Under the pieces are notes generated by a model. The model saw nothing but the letters and a program-made list of their open reading frames with translations. It was not told the DNA's origin and did no database searches. From NCBI GenBank assembly GCA_951799425.1, contig OX637393.1, positions 4,054,001-4,118,000 on the forward strand: a DNA stretch of 64,000 nucleotides, written 5' to 3'. Of this stretch, positions 11,878 to 24,670 are shown in pieces (position 1 is the stretch's first letter; each line of letters begins with the position of its first letter). Source of the stretch: Ilex aquifolium (taxonomy: Eukaryota; Streptophyta; Magnoliopsida; Aquifoliales; Aquifoliaceae). A program made the translations under genes and the position numbers.

Positions 11878-14800
11878 ATGGGTCATGGTTACCAAGCCTT
11901 GTCAACATTGTTTCTTGAAGCTCTGTTTGTGTCTCTGTTTTTCCAAGAAGCTAGAACAGAGCTAGTGAGAGGGTGTAATTTGTTTCAAGGGCAATGGGTA
12001 GTTGATGCTTCATATCCTCTCTATGAATCTTCAAGCTGTCCGTTCATTGACCCTGAGTTTGATTGCCAAAACTATGGTCGCCCTGATAAGCAGTACCTCA
12101 AGTATTCCTGGAAACCCGACTCTTGTGACTTACCCAGGTACCCCATTTCATTACATGTATATGTATGTATATATATTGTGTCTGTGTGAGAAAGTGACCC
12201 CATTAAACTACGTCTGTCCATGAATCAATTCGAATACGAATTCGATTAGTTGGATATAGATTGATATTTTTTGTATTCATATTTCGAACTTAAATTCGAT
12301 TTGGATTTCAATATATCTCTATTCGATTCGATCCATTTATATATAAATATGAAAGAAAATAAGTGATTATTTTAAGAAATTTAATTAAAATTTAGATATA
12401 ATTTGTTAAATTTTAGTTAAATTTAGTTATTCAGATCGAATTTTTGGATTAGATATTGAATTGTAAAGAGAATCGGATATGACTCACAAAAATAAAATTC
12501 ATCAAACAATTGAATTGGATTCAAATTTAACTTTTAAAATCGAAATCAAATTCGAATAATTTCAAATCCAATCGTTAGTAGGGTCACAAAAAACCAACCA
12601 ATCCCTGGAATTAAGGGCGTAGAAACACACATACAAATTGGGTCACACGTCACACACCTATCCACTCAAAAATACACACAATATTATATATATGAATACA
12701 TAGTATTTATCCATGTTTTTATTAGTGATGGGATTTTAAATGATATGATCAAATTATATTTCAAGGTTTAAATCAAAAGATAATGTTATATTACCACTAA
12801 GTCCTCTTTTACCATAAATGTGTAAGATTGTTAAAAGATTCGAACAAGTTAACTCGGTCATAATTGAACTGAATATAGACATACATAACCCGAGACAAAC
12901 TCGACTTTGATTAGCATCCTAAAAACAAGACTTGTGTGACTCTTTTTTTGGGTGAATTTTGTTCAAGCATTGTTGAAAACAATTTTGCTAATGTAGGTTT
13001 GATGGTATGGACTTTCTGAGAAGATGGAGGGGGAAGAAAATTATGTTTGTGGGTGACTCACTGAGTTTGAACCAGTGGCAATCTTTGACTTGTATGATTC
13101 ATGCCGCGGTGCCAAATGCAAAGACCACCTCTGTACGACAGACCATACTCTCTTCTGTGACCTTTGAGGTCAGTTTAGTCTTTCCTTTTACGTTTCCAAA
13201 AAAATCAGTATTTTGATTATCTAACAGTGTGATTTAAGAAAAATGCTACATAACTCAAATGAAACTTAAAAATTAAAATTTAAATGCATATCATCCCTTT
13301 CATGAAGTGAGGTGAGTGGGTTCCATTGAAAAAATTAATGGGATCCACTCATCTAATAAATAATATGTATTTGAATTACAATTTTTTAAATTTATTTGAG
13401 TTTTGTAACATTCCTCGTGATTTAAATATTTGTCGGTGCACATGACTGCATCTCTCTCTCCCTTTAAGTTTCCAAAAAAATCAGTATTTTGATTATCTAA
13501 CACTGTGATTTAAATATTTGTCGGTGCACATGACTGCATCTCTCTCTCTCTCTCTCTCTATCTCTATCTGTGTGTGTGTCCACTCTCCACAGTCCACACC
13601 TTCTTTTGTTGCTTCCAGTATCCTACTAAGAACCATGGTAATGATTAAAAAAAAAAAATATATGGTACATAAAGGTTTTTTTATTTTTTATTAAAGCCGG
13701 ATTTGAATAACAGAAAACTCTTTTCTTTTGTGTTTCTTATAGGTGAGAAGGTGTTTAGATCAATTTACGCACCCTTCGACTAAATTTTTTTTTGATCTGG
13801 TTAAAGATAGACCATCCACTCAATTGTTTAAAAAAAAAATTGACCATTAAAATTTTGAAAGTTTGATGGCAATATATGACTATACTTTATTTAAATAAAA
13901 TTATTTATTATTTATTTTTTGTCCATTTTAACTCTACTTTTAATTCAAAAATATAATTTACAAAAACTCCAACATGCTCGCCTAGTTAGTGACGGGTTGG
14001 GCAACGGGTAGCTCGAAACACAGCCCGACCTACCTGATAACTAGTCATGGTAAGAACTTGGGTCTATATTACTCAGACTTGACCCGAAAAAAAATTCACG
14101 GGTCTAACCCAACCTAACCCACAGACACCCCTAGGGGTGGCAATGGACCGAAGCGGGGACGAGGGTATAGTCTCCATCACTATACGCGCTTAAAAAAACT
14201 CTATCCATCCTCGGTTTACTCTCGTTAACGGATATAATTTTCATTCCCATCTTTGTCCGCAGGTAAATTTGTAATCTCCGCCCCTGCCCCGTCCCCCTCG
14301 TTCACCCCCACCCCCCGCCCTTACACCCTCCCCCGCCTTCACCACCGACCCTGGCCACCTTACCCGCCCTAGCTAAAGCACAACTCAACATAATCCAAAA
14401 TTCTAAATAAATCAAATATTCTAAATAATCAAATATAATTATAGAATATCATAACATAATTAAAAGTTTGTCATCTACAATATAATCCAACATAATATAA
14501 TTAAAACCTTATCTACAACATAATCCAACATTATATAATTAAAAACTTGTCTCCCATATAAATCCAACACAATATCATGCAACACAACATCTATATAATA
14601 AAATACATAGGAAGTTAAATTTTATCTCCTATACATTTTTCCCTCAAAACCATCACATCATTTATTTCTATCACATATTTAATTATTTAATATTTGATTA
14701 ATTTATAGTTTAACATAATTTTTATTTCAAATATTATCCGTGCACGATAGTATACATATGTTGAAGAAAAAAAAATTATTACTTAATATAGTGAGATCGA

Positions 14801-14982
14801 TTTTTTTTGCTCGAATTTTATATTCTACAGTGTCTTCAGGCATGTGTTATTACTGGTAATGTAATATAACATAATTCAGCATAAAAAAAATATAAAAACA
14901 CAAAGATCTTCTATACTTTTACAAGTCAAAAACATGAAAAAAAAAATCATTCAATAATATGTAGATTTGTATTCACAACATG

Positions 14983-15015
<33 letters not shown>

Positions 15016-16169
15016 AATAATAATAAAAGGTAATTTTTGTACCATTCAACATATTTAGTACCTTATGTACTGCCATAATGTAGCTTATAAAAGGTTAGAG
15101 AATCGGCTATTCCATCCATATTGAATGAAAATGATTTTTAAACAAGGATAGAATAGATACTATTCCGTACTTTGAGATGAATTAATGGGGGTGCAAATGA
15201 ATTTTTACGTGCAGGACTATGGAGTAACATTATTTTTTTACCATTCAAAATATTTAGTAGATATAGTAAAACAAGACATTGGACGGGTATTGAAACTGGA
15301 CTCCATCCAAAGCGGCAATGCATGGAAAGGAATGGACGTATTGATATTCAACACGTGGCATTGGTGGACCCACAAAGAAAAATCTCAACCGTAAGATTGA
15401 TCTTCATCTTGCCATCAATTTTTCCTTATTAAATTACTTATTATTATTATTATTTTCCCACTTTTACTCGTATTTTTTGTTTTTTGTTTTGTAGATGGGA
15501 TTATGTGCAAGATGGGTCCACTATCTCCAAAGATATGGACCGTTTGATGGCGTTTTCCAAAGGATTGACAACATGGGCAAATTGGGTTGATCTCAATGTT
15601 AATCCTTCCCAAACCAAAGTCTTCTTTCAAGGCATTTCTCCAACCCATTCTCAGTAAGTCATTTATCAAACTTTATGACCTTCAATATTAATCCTTTCCG
15701 ATTCGTTTAGTAATTGTGTCGTATTGGATCCACTCATTTACGAAACGGATGACTTAAGAAATATCTAAAATCTCTAATCTGCATGCCCTTTTTATTTATC
15801 CTCATGCTCATCAATGTAAATTCATCCCATAAAAGGATACACTGTTGATTGACCATATGGATTGTCTACAATGCCAGTGGGAAGGACTGGAAGTCATCAT
15901 CAAAGAACTGCAAAGGAGAGGTACAACCGCTACCTGGGTCGACTTACCCTGCAGGAATGCCTCCGGCAGCCACTGTAGTTACCAAAGTTCTGAATGGAAT
16001 GAAAAAACCAGCTTACCTACTCGACATTACGACACTGTCACAGTTAAGAAAAGATGCACACCCATCGACTTACAGCGGCGAGCATTCGGGTGTTGATTGC
16101 AGCCACTGGTGCCTTCCTGGACTTCCTGATACTTGGAACCAACTCCTATATGCAGCTCTCATTATGTAA
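11878..16169 (+). CDS. Trichome birefringence-like (TBL/PMR5) cell-wall O-acetyltransferase
   Basis: Five exons: 11878-12137, 12997-13168, 15215-15390, 15495-15653 and 15878-16169. They splice at GT-AG sites with phases 2, 0, 2, 2 into 352 codons plus TAA. An N-terminal hydrophobic segment (about residues 9-23) acts as signal or Golgi anchor. The PMR5N domain (about 31-87) contains [10 protein letters not shown] and [10 protein letters not shown]. The esterase motif GDS is at 106-108 ([12 protein letters not shown]), and the catalytic DCSHW (DxxH) is at 329-332, followed by [13 protein letters not shown]. By family, TBL proteins transfer acetyl groups to wall polysaccharides such as xylan in the Golgi; the substrate here is unknown. 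The exon 5 acceptor at 15877 has a poor pyrimidine tract but keeps frame and gives HGKDW as in relatives. Introns 1 and 2 are full of repeats. An AATAAA lies at 16274-16279. Confidence 0.85.
12215..12590. repeat. Dispersed AT-rich repeat family, member in TBL intron 1
   Basis: Diverged copy of the 7075-7495 repeat, sharing GGATATAGATTGATA and AATAAGTGATTATTTTAA. Confidence 0.6.
13193..13560. repeat. Repeats in TBL intron 2
   Basis: A phrase AAAAAAATCAGTATTTTGAT followed by TATCTAACA occurs at 13198-13227 and again at 13473-13502. A second phrase (ATTTGTCGGTGCACATGACT) occurs at 13429-13448 and 13517-13536. The first copy includes the exon 2 donor flank, so part of the splice-site flank was copied. 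A hairpin MITE (13240-13418), related to 11346-11525, lies between. A CT/GT microsatellite follows. Confidence 0.65.
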
Positions 16170-16700
16170 TGTTCGAGGCATTGAGGAATTATTTCCCGTT
16201 TTATTTTATTTATAGCCATTGATTGTATAATCATCAAAATCTTGAAGATTATTGCTCATTATGATCAGCACATAATAAAGGAATCGAGAATGTAAAGTCG
16301 TTTGTCTCAAACATGAATTGCTTTGAATTGGAGTAAGCACATAGATTACAATGTTAATATGGTAGGATGATTATGAGACATTGAAATTGAAATTGAAGTT
16401 GTACGTATTGTTGTGAACATGCGATATGGTGAACAGTTGCGAAAAATTACGAAAAAAAATTAAATAAAATAGTATGAGATTGATGTAGTTCGGTACAGAT
16501 TTTACCTATGCACAATGAGAGCGATTGTTTCACTTCATATTCAAATTCCTAGAGAGTTACAACTAGAAAATTTAGTTCTAGTAAATATGATATATCAAGT
16601 TTTGGTAAAACTCCTATACCAGACATATATACATTAAAAATCCCAAATATACTTGTGATCGATTGTCTTTTAGGTCTAGTAAATATGAGTCACCTACTAT
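16170..16700 (+). other. 3' UTR and downstream flank of the TBL gene
   Basis: Non-coding. Includes the AATAAA at 16274-16279 and GATTGTATAATCAT phrases. It aligns with 18990-19740, which shows a duplicated TBL 3' end. Confidence 0.65.
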
Positions 16701-18989
16701 TCTCAACATCTGAACATCGTTTGTTTGTTTGAGCCTTTAGCCTACCACTTCTGCGAATTTTGTCAAGGTTTCAATTTCTTACTGATAATTTCAACAGTTA
16801 ATCACGGTAAATACAACTTTCCAGAATGTGATTGTGCAACAAAATGAATCTATATTCTTATGCATGAATGATACAAAATCTGTCGAGTATTTTGATAAAA
16901 TTTGGATTATAACTTTTTGAATAACTTACACAAATGAATCTTAAATTATGATCCACGTATCAATTAAGTTTTTGAATTGATTTTCGTGCCAATTGAGTTC
17001 TTAAACTCTAAAATTTTAACAATTAATCCCCTAAATTATCGAAGAGCCTACATTCATCCCAAAACTCCAACTTGAAGATGGCCAAAATATTCCTTCTATA
17101 GAGACAATGAAATGATCTCGTATGAATTTACTAGTTCGGCTATTCAAGTGGAAAGTACATTTGCATTAAACTTTGCTCTCTCCTAGTATAGAGACTTGGC
17201 TCGGCTATTAAAGTGGAAAGTACAGTTATATTAAACTTTGCCCTCTCCTACCCAGGTCAACCTATCATAGAATTTACTCTTCTTTAATATATATTAATTT
17301 AACTAGATGTACAAGAAAGAAAAGATGTAATGGTATGGCATTTTATGACAGAAGTTTTGTTTCCACTCTAATCAAGTCCAACCATCATTTATTCTCGTTG
17401 GTAGAAATAGAGTAACAGATGTGAGGTTCAACAACTATGAATTAATTGGGAAGGGAACATATTAAACGTTTGCAGACTTAATAGTTGTCAAATGCATACT
17501 CAAGCATCACCCTGGAGGGAGAAATAGTGTTTTGTACCAAGGAGGAGGGAGAAATAGTGTCTACACTCATTCGAAGATCATTTGAGCTCATAAAACTTTA
17601 TTAAACTCTAGCTCACTCCTTTTTGGATTTGTAATTGCTTTTTTTAGTTTCCTCTAATATCTCAGTTGAAAAATTAATGTCACGAAAACTTTTTAATCAT
17701 TGATTTGGAAAGTTACGACATAAAAAAACATTCTTGAAAGATTGAAAACACCCTATAGAACTCTTTTGTGTGTCACTAAACAAATTAGTCCATAGCTTGA
17801 GTAGGGAAGTTGGCTAGTGGGTGGTCATTTAATGAGTGCAGTCACACTGTTTCTATGAATGGAAATAAGAAGTTTTCGTATGATCAAATCACAAGTTTGT
17901 GGTTAGCTCTTTTGATAACCCAAGTTGCGTGATGCTGATATGTCATAGCTAATTTACAAAAGATCAATTTTCATTTAAAGTATGCATCCTCAAGGTGGAG
18001 TATAGTAGTGGAACAACATTAGTAGAATCCAATAGGGCTGTTAATGGATTAGGTTGTGTCATGTTCTTAAACCGTGCTAAATGTGTAATCAATATTTGTT
18101 TAATTCACATCTAATCCATTTTTTTAAATGATTGTGTAAGTCCTAATCGCATATTGTCAGATCCATATCATGTTAAGTCGTGTTCATGTTAACTCATGTA
18201 CTTGATGGGTTTGACACATTAACCCATTAACCACGCGAACCCGTTAGAACTAAACTCAACCCACTGACTTTGTGTTGATTTCGTGTCAAATTGGCAAGTT
18301 GTGAGTAAAATTATCACGCGCCTAGAGCCAAACACTCATACCCACAAAGCATACCTGCTCATAGTGTAATAGTTTACATACTTATGAGTGATTGGTCGAG
18401 TAGGTGGATGTTAGAATCAATTGAATGCTCTTCTTATTAGTAATTGAAGTTGATTTTCTTAACATAAAATATTTGTAGCATAAAGAATGCATTGGATCTT
18501 ATGACTTCAAAGGAGCAATAGATAATAAGAGGGTGAGGAAGTTTTCAAGAACATTTTTGAAAAGTTTTTAAAGAAAAAGTGGAATTTCAAATTGCAAGGG
18601 GCATATAGTTGGTGGATTTAGTTGAGAGAGATGGGAGGTTCTAGTCGTGATACTAGGATATCCAAGATATGCATCAAATTGGAATACATTCACACTACAA
18701 TGGAAAGGAAATAAAACAAGTTATTTCCATCCTCCAGATTAGACCACTCTTGTTTAAAGACGAATATAGCGATCTTACATAGCAAATAAGTGTAAAAATA
18801 AGAGGTAGACCAACCTATATTGACAAGTCGAAGACAAGATAAGTATCAAATCTATGATTTCGAAAACTAGAAGGGTGGTTGGTAAGAGTCACAATGTCGA
18901 ACAATTCTATGGCACATTCTGTAGACAAAGGATAGAAAATTAACCTTGAAAATATGTGCTAGTGGTAGAGATCAAATGTGATGTTCTAG
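16701..18989. other. Intergenic, no gene seen
   Basis: AT-rich DNA with no supportable open frame. 18030-18310 is a dispersed repeat-like tract (GTTAATGGATTAGGTTGTGT). Confidence 0.5.
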
Positions 18990-19740
18990 ACATGGAGTAA
19001 TTATTTCTCGTTCAATTTTATTTATAGCCATTGATTGTATAATTATCGGAATCTTGGAGATTATTGCCCACTATGATCAACACATGATAAGGGAATCAAG
19101 AATCAATTGTAAAGTCCTTACTCTCAAACTTTAATTGCTTTGAAATGGAGTAAGCACAGAGATTAAAATGTCAGTAGGGTAGTATGATTATGCATGTGAC
19201 ATTGAAACTGAAGTTTTAACTGGTATCTTGTTTATTGTAGTCGACTGATGAAGTAACGCTTCTGGGGATTCAGGGTGTTACAGGAGTGTTCTTCTATCTG
19301 AGTTTGTTTGCATCAGTTTTAAGTGTTTCAATATATCTTTATGTTTCACACAGCTCCTTGTGCCTTATGCATTATCCTTGGTCTCTGCTTCATCTACAAC
19401 AGAGAAGTAAGCATGGTGTTTTGGCAAGTGTTATTTGCCAGATTACAATCGATCCTACGTATTGTTGTGAACATGCGATATGGTGAACAGTTACGAAAGA
19501 AAACCCTCAAATAAAAAGTATGAGATTGACATAGTTCGGTACAGATTCTAACTATGCGGTTGTTACACTACATATTCAAATTCCCACAGAGTTACAACTA
19601 GAAAATTTAGTCATAGTAAATTTGATATATCAAGTGACTCTTGGTAAAACTTCTATACGAGATATATAAAAAACACAAATATATTCATGACCGAATATTT
19701 TTTTGGGCCTAGTAAATATGAGTTACTGAACGGTTTTATA
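18990..19740 (+). pseudogene. Orphan copy of the TBL 3' UTR and flank
   Basis: 18990-19215 matches 16180-16400, and 19455-19740 matches 16410-16700 (shared GTGAACATGCGATATGGTGA). No TBL coding exons precede it. About 240 bp (19216-19455) that copy 1 lacks interrupts it; that insert has an open frame with hydrophobic residues but no recognised homology. This is the remnant of a second TBL unit that has lost its coding part. Confidence 0.7.
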
Positions 19741-19834
19741 CATGGTATTTGTAGGACACTGCAATTTATTTTATTTTTTGAACAATAGGATACTGCATTT
19801 TCAAATGAATGAAATTTTAGTCTAATTTATTTTT

Positions 19835-20187
19835 GGGAAAATTACCCTTTGATCCCCTAAACTATGACCTTTTTTTTTTCATTTTATCCCCTCAATTATT
19901 ATATTTTTCACATTTCCGTCAAATAGGTGATTAGTTTCATATCGTCCCAATTGTTAACATCTTTTACATATTTAACAGAAAATTATTTCATTTTGCCCCC
20001 TAAACAATGTATTTTTTCACTTTGTCCCGACATGTCAGCAATTTCCAACCAAAAAGATAATGTGCGTTTCCATTTGGGGTAATGTAAAATAATCAAAGTA
20101 GTTGAGGGGCAATGTATAAAATCCAATAGTTGAAGGGGCAAAGTGCAGAAAGGATCATAGTTGAGAGGGTCAAAATATAATTTACCC
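19835..20187. mobile_element. Mutator-like MITE (GGG..AATTAC ends)
   Basis: The left end GGGAAAATTACCC is answered by a right end whose reverse complement starts GGGTAAATTAT. Flanking 9-mers TTTATTTTT and TTCATTTTT agree at 8 of 9, a probable 9-bp target duplication. It is 353 bp and non-coding, built of phrases such as TTTGATCCCC...ACTATGA. Confidence 0.6.
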
Positions 20188-20349
20188 TTCATTTTTTAAC
20201 AGTTTTAAGTGGAATATTGTGGTGAGGTGTGTTTGAGTTACTGATTTAGTTGAAGGGAATACTCTTAAGAGTTAGGAAATAAGACCACTGTTGAGTTGAA
20301 TAGCTAAAATAATTCGGGTAAAAAAATGAAATCATTTGACGGCAAATTT

Positions 20350-21780
20350 CTATTATCTTGAATTATTTCAAGCTAGACATGGATGATCCAAATTCAATTA
20401 CTCGGATATAGATTGATATGTTTTATTGATAATCTAAACTTAAATTCGAGTTTGTTATCTTATATTTCACGGATTCGAATTTAGATATATCTATATCCGA
20501 TCTGATTATGATCTAATCCGAAATATATATATATTTCTATATAAATGTTGAAGAAATTAAGTGATTATTTAAAAAAATTTAGTCAAAATTTTGATGTAGT
20601 TTGTTAAATTTTAGTTAAATTAAGTTATTTGAATCAAATCGAATTTTTAATTCAAATTTTGGATTATTAACGAATTCAGATATAGACCATAAAATAAAAT
20701 CCGTTAAATAATTAAATTGAATTTGGATCACTCAAAAATGCAATCCAAATATAATTCGTTAACAGGTCTATTCCAAGCATTGGATCATAAGTTTCTATTT
20801 CTTGGGATTCAATCAAAAATTGTCCTCATCACGCTTTTTAAAAAATACAATTATTTTGTAAACTCGAGATACATACAATTACTTAAAACTATTTGAATCG
20901 GGTCAATCTAAGCATGTGTTACTAGATTTAAATACGGGACCTCAAGATATTAATTAACAAAACTCTATCATTTTTTGTATTCCAGATGAATTATGTATTG
21001 AATTTTTTCAATTGTTAAGTATCCCACGACATGATTATCACTAAACTTAAGTCGCCAATTTCAGGTTATTATTCAAAATTATTGAGCCTATTTACGGCCA
21101 CATGATGAAAAATAATAACGCCCCAAGTAGTGTGTAATATTGGAATAAAATCATAATGTAATCTCGGATTGAAATTCTCTCAATTATTTTTTTACACAAT
21201 TTCATTTAATAGTAAATCACCAATAATGTACTCATGCGAGGCTGATTATTTATATGTAAATCTCTCATTTCTACATGATTGATGATCTATCATTGAGTGA
21301 AAGTGTAATGAAAAAGATTTTAATCCCGTAACCTCCAATAAAATCCGTAGCCTTACAAATTGAAATACATTAAATACGTATCTATCTTAATTACAATGCA
21401 CATAAAAAAAAATTGAATGTCTTAGAAGAAATTTAGGAGATGATTAATAGGAATATACTCCAACCCTAAAAGTAAAGAGTTGGAGGTCGGATGTTCGAAT
21501 CTCTTCTAAGTTCTAACACTATTCCAGTCTTCCTTGCTATGCAGGCAATAAAAACATATATAAATGATTAACTTTACATATCAATATAAAGTAATGTGTG
21601 TCGGGTTGCGATCCCTACTAATTTCAAATTAATTGGAAGAACTTCTGGTTATCCTTAAATGGTGAGAATCTATGAAAAATCAGCAAATTTAGTTTATTGT
21701 GAATTTTTTAAAATTTAATTTATTTGTGTACTTGTTGAAGTAGACAAATTCTCATTATATTTAAAAAAAAAAAAACGTTT
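20350..21780. repeat. Segmental duplication, copy 2
   Basis: Matches 7064-8090 and 9431-9722 without the Harbinger-like and foldback insertions. It also has small private differences, such as about 130 bp near 21045-21175. This copy supplies the empty sites for the copy-1 insertions. Confidence 0.85.
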
Positions 21781-21965
21781 TTGTTTTCTCAAAATCAAAA
21801 AGAATCTTAGACACACACCACCCCCTCACACATTAGACAATGTTTGAATCCATCCAAGATTTCCACCTGGACCACCTCAAACTCTTTGGCACTACTAACC
21901 TTGTGAATCCCCCCACAGGAATCTCAAAACTCTCTCTCTCTCTCACACACACACACACAAACTGT

Positions 21966-21996
<31 letters not shown>

Positions 21997-22096
21997 CCTC
22001 TCCACAACCCAGACAACTTCATTGCATTACTCTGTCTTTATCTTGAGCTTTATGCACCAAAATCCGAGATGGGTCTTGGTTACGAAGCCTTGTCAA
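21781..22096 (+). pseudogene. Truncated TBL copy: promoter, leader and first nine codons
   Basis: Nearly identical to 11585-11905, including the CT/CA microsatellite, TATA run and leader. The ATG at 22069 reads MGLGYEALS, compared with MGHGYQALS in the full gene, and then the hAT element begins at 22097. Nothing TBL-like lies on the far side of the element. Any transcript from this promoter would run into the hAT sequence. Confidence 0.8.
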
Positions 22097-24310
22097 CAAG
22101 GATGGAGTCAGAATTTTTGTTTATCCCAGGTTAAGCTAAGCATTCATATGACTAACAAAATACAAATGTAAACTCATAAACATATTTAATAATACAAATG
22201 TAAACTCATAAACATTTACTAATGAAATTGGACTCTTCGATCCTTCCTAGAACAAAAGGCATCTATTATTGAATATGTATCGATTGCTTCCGTTATTTCT
22301 CTGTCAATGTAGACAACTAATGAATCAGTCAAATACACATCTTCCATCTTGTTACGAAGAGTACTTTTGACATGTTTTATGACTGAAAATGCTCTTTCTG
22401 AAGTTGCCGTAAAAACGGGAAGAGTTAAAATAAGACGAATCAACCTATCAATCAAATTGTAGGACTCTGCCTTATTTGTTTCTACTAAACCACGACATAA
22501 TTCTGAAATTGTAGACATACTTTGAAACCTCTCATGGCGAACCACATCAAATTGATAATGATCCAGTTGACATTTCAAATTATGCATGTCTTGTCTATCA
22601 AAATCAGCTGCATAAAACTTCTCAGCAAGTAAACAAATGCGATCATGATTGAAAGATTTAAAGTTGTCCCGATGATCTAAAGCAGAGCTGAGAATAAGCA
22701 ATTTCATTGTCTCTTCATTGAATCTACTATGTAACTCTTCTAACTGATGATCAATCGTAGCATTAAATATGTCCATGTGATAGTGATGATCAACTGTAAT
22801 GTTATCATTCTGTTGACATGAACGTCTTGCCCCTTTGTACTGAGTGTTCATATCAGGTATATCGACATCAAATTTCATGCAAACTGATTTCACATGGTCA
22901 AGGAGATAATCAAAACCTTCTGCTCGCAAGATTTGAAGCAATGATTTTGTCGATGAGACTAAATTCATTGCATTCAAAATATCTAATGATTTATGCTGCA
23001 ATGCCCGACAAAGCATATCCGTAATCCCCATAATCTTGTGCATAAGATGCAATATGAATATGAAATCGAAGGACTTCATTGCCATTAAAGAACCACCAGC
23101 TTCTCCACGAATTGTATTTGAAGATCCTTCGTTAACCATACATTCAAACACACTAATGATAGCATCATACATATCTATCAGACCGCAAATAGATTCAAAA
23201 TGTGAGCTCCAACGAGTAGTACCAGCTCGATGCAAAGTACCCATCTGATTAGCCCCTTTACCAGTCTCTCGTTCACCACTAGCTATCCCCCTTTCAATTA
23301 GCTTGGGTAGATCGCAGCTCTGTATGACGCTTAGGAGAAGCACTAATAAAATTGACAATGCATGTCAATTTGGAAAAGAATTGTCATATTGAATCTCATC
23401 TTCAACAGTTGCAACTAATGCAAGTTGTAAACAATGAGCAAAGTAATGAACATAGTATGCATACTCACATTCATTGCGAAACAAAGCTTGCAATCCATTA
23501 AATGCACCACGCATGTTGCTAGCACCATCATATCCCTGACCTCGTAAATCTCGAATGTGCAAATTGTGTCAAGTAAGAACTTTTGATATTTTCTTCTTAA
23601 GAGTTAAAGAAGTGGTATCTTTAACATGCACAATCTCAAAAAATCTCTCTTGCAAAAAACCCTGAATATCAACAAGAGAGATAGAGAGAGAAGAAACACA
23701 TAATTAATTTGCACTTACTTGAATTTTGGAACTTCCAGCAAAAGACGTCCTATATGGCACCAAAGGCTTTGAAGCTGAATCAGAGAATCTCTCCCAAATT
23801 AGAAAACTCCAATTGGAGCACAAAATTGACTGAATGTAATCCGATAATACACAAAAAAATGATACACAAACAATTTAACTTACCTTGCCTATGTGTCCCT
23901 GTGTGTGAATGCTTTTGTGTGCGTGCGAAATCAAACCACCATCGCCCAAATCAAACCACTCAGAAAAACCAGGGTGTTTGCGCAGAGGGACTTGCCGCCT
24001 GTCCGGGGATTTGGGGAAGTGACTCGCCACCTGTGTGTTGCCATGGAGCCGTTGCTTGTCTGGAGATTTGGGGAAGTGACTCGCTTGAGAGAGAAGAGAC
24101 AGGACATGGATTTGGGGGAAGTGACTGAGAGAGACCGACTGATTTTAGGGAAGCTTTGCAGGTGGGCTGGGTTGGGTTAGTTGGGTTGGGTTGGATGGAA
24201 TTTTTTTTTTTTTGGGGGGGGGGGGGGGGTGGGCTGGTACTTAGTGGTAATTTTTTTTTTTTTTACTCTGGGCTTCAGCCCACCTTAGCCCACTAATAGA
24301 TCCGTCCTTG
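22097..24310 (-). mobile_element. Decayed hAT-superfamily element
   Basis: The left end CAAGGATGGA and the reverse of the right end CAAGGACGGA form short imperfect terminal inverted repeats. The right subterminal region carries three copies of GATTTGGGGAAGTGACT (24008-24024, 24066-24082, and 24109-24126 with one extra G), as hAT subterminal repeats do. The coding remnant is 22219-23661. A T13-G16 homopolymer pair lies at 24201-24229. An 8-bp target duplication is not found, since the flanks disagree. Confidence 0.7.
22219..23661 (-). pseudogene. hAT transposase remnant (TTF-type / DUF4371 + hAT dimerisation)
   Basis: An exon starts after an AG at 23662-23663. It reads FLQERFFEIVHVKD, then RGQGYDGASNMRG and FAHCLQLALVA (DUF4371/RNase H-like core). 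The C-terminal hAT dimerisation region ends in TATSERAFSVIKHVKSTLRN and DSLVVYIDREI. Lesions: an in-frame TGA at 23569-23571, a frame change near 23378-23385 and a compensating one near 23296-23299, which leaves about 27 codons in a wrong frame. The N-terminal zinc finger is absent. The 22219-23358 part is one long open frame of about 379 codons. The protein would have been a cut-and-paste transposase; it is dead as it stands. Confidence 0.8.
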
Positions 24311-24670
24311 TTCGTTGTGTGTTTATAGTCATTACTTTACTCTTATTCTCCGAGGATATGTGAATGACATGTTTTGGAATGGCTTGAACATACATGGTGT
24401 CCCTTGTAGTTTCACAAATTATAGAAAGAACCATTTGAAACTAAACCAATATGAAACAATGAGAATCTAAAAACTAAGAATATATAGAAAAACTCTCTCA
24501 GGGGCACACATGCACCTCTCCCCACCCCCGCCCCCGCCCATCCACTCAAACCCAAACCCATCTTCAATGCCTACCGTCGCCAAAACCACCACCACCAAAC
24601 CTTGCCACCTTTCATTGTTCGTTTGAGGGTGGTGAAGGGTGGAGGGGTTCACTTCTATAGAGACATTAAT
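24311..24670. repeat. Block duplicated at 63420-64000 (downstream flank of protease B)
   Basis: CATTACTTTACTCTTATTCT and the following DNA recur at 63429 onward, and CATTGTTCGTTTGAGGGT recurs at 63941 onward. The second copy has a SINE inserted. No gene in it; the remainder to 25075 is the 3' flank of B. Confidence 0.8.

Noticed and set aside
15845-15877. Possible loss of the acceptor site before TBL exon 5
   Set aside because: I first expected the exon to start near CTACAATGCC, where there is no AG. The AG at 15876-15877 keeps frame and gives the family-like HGKDW, so the gene need not be broken.
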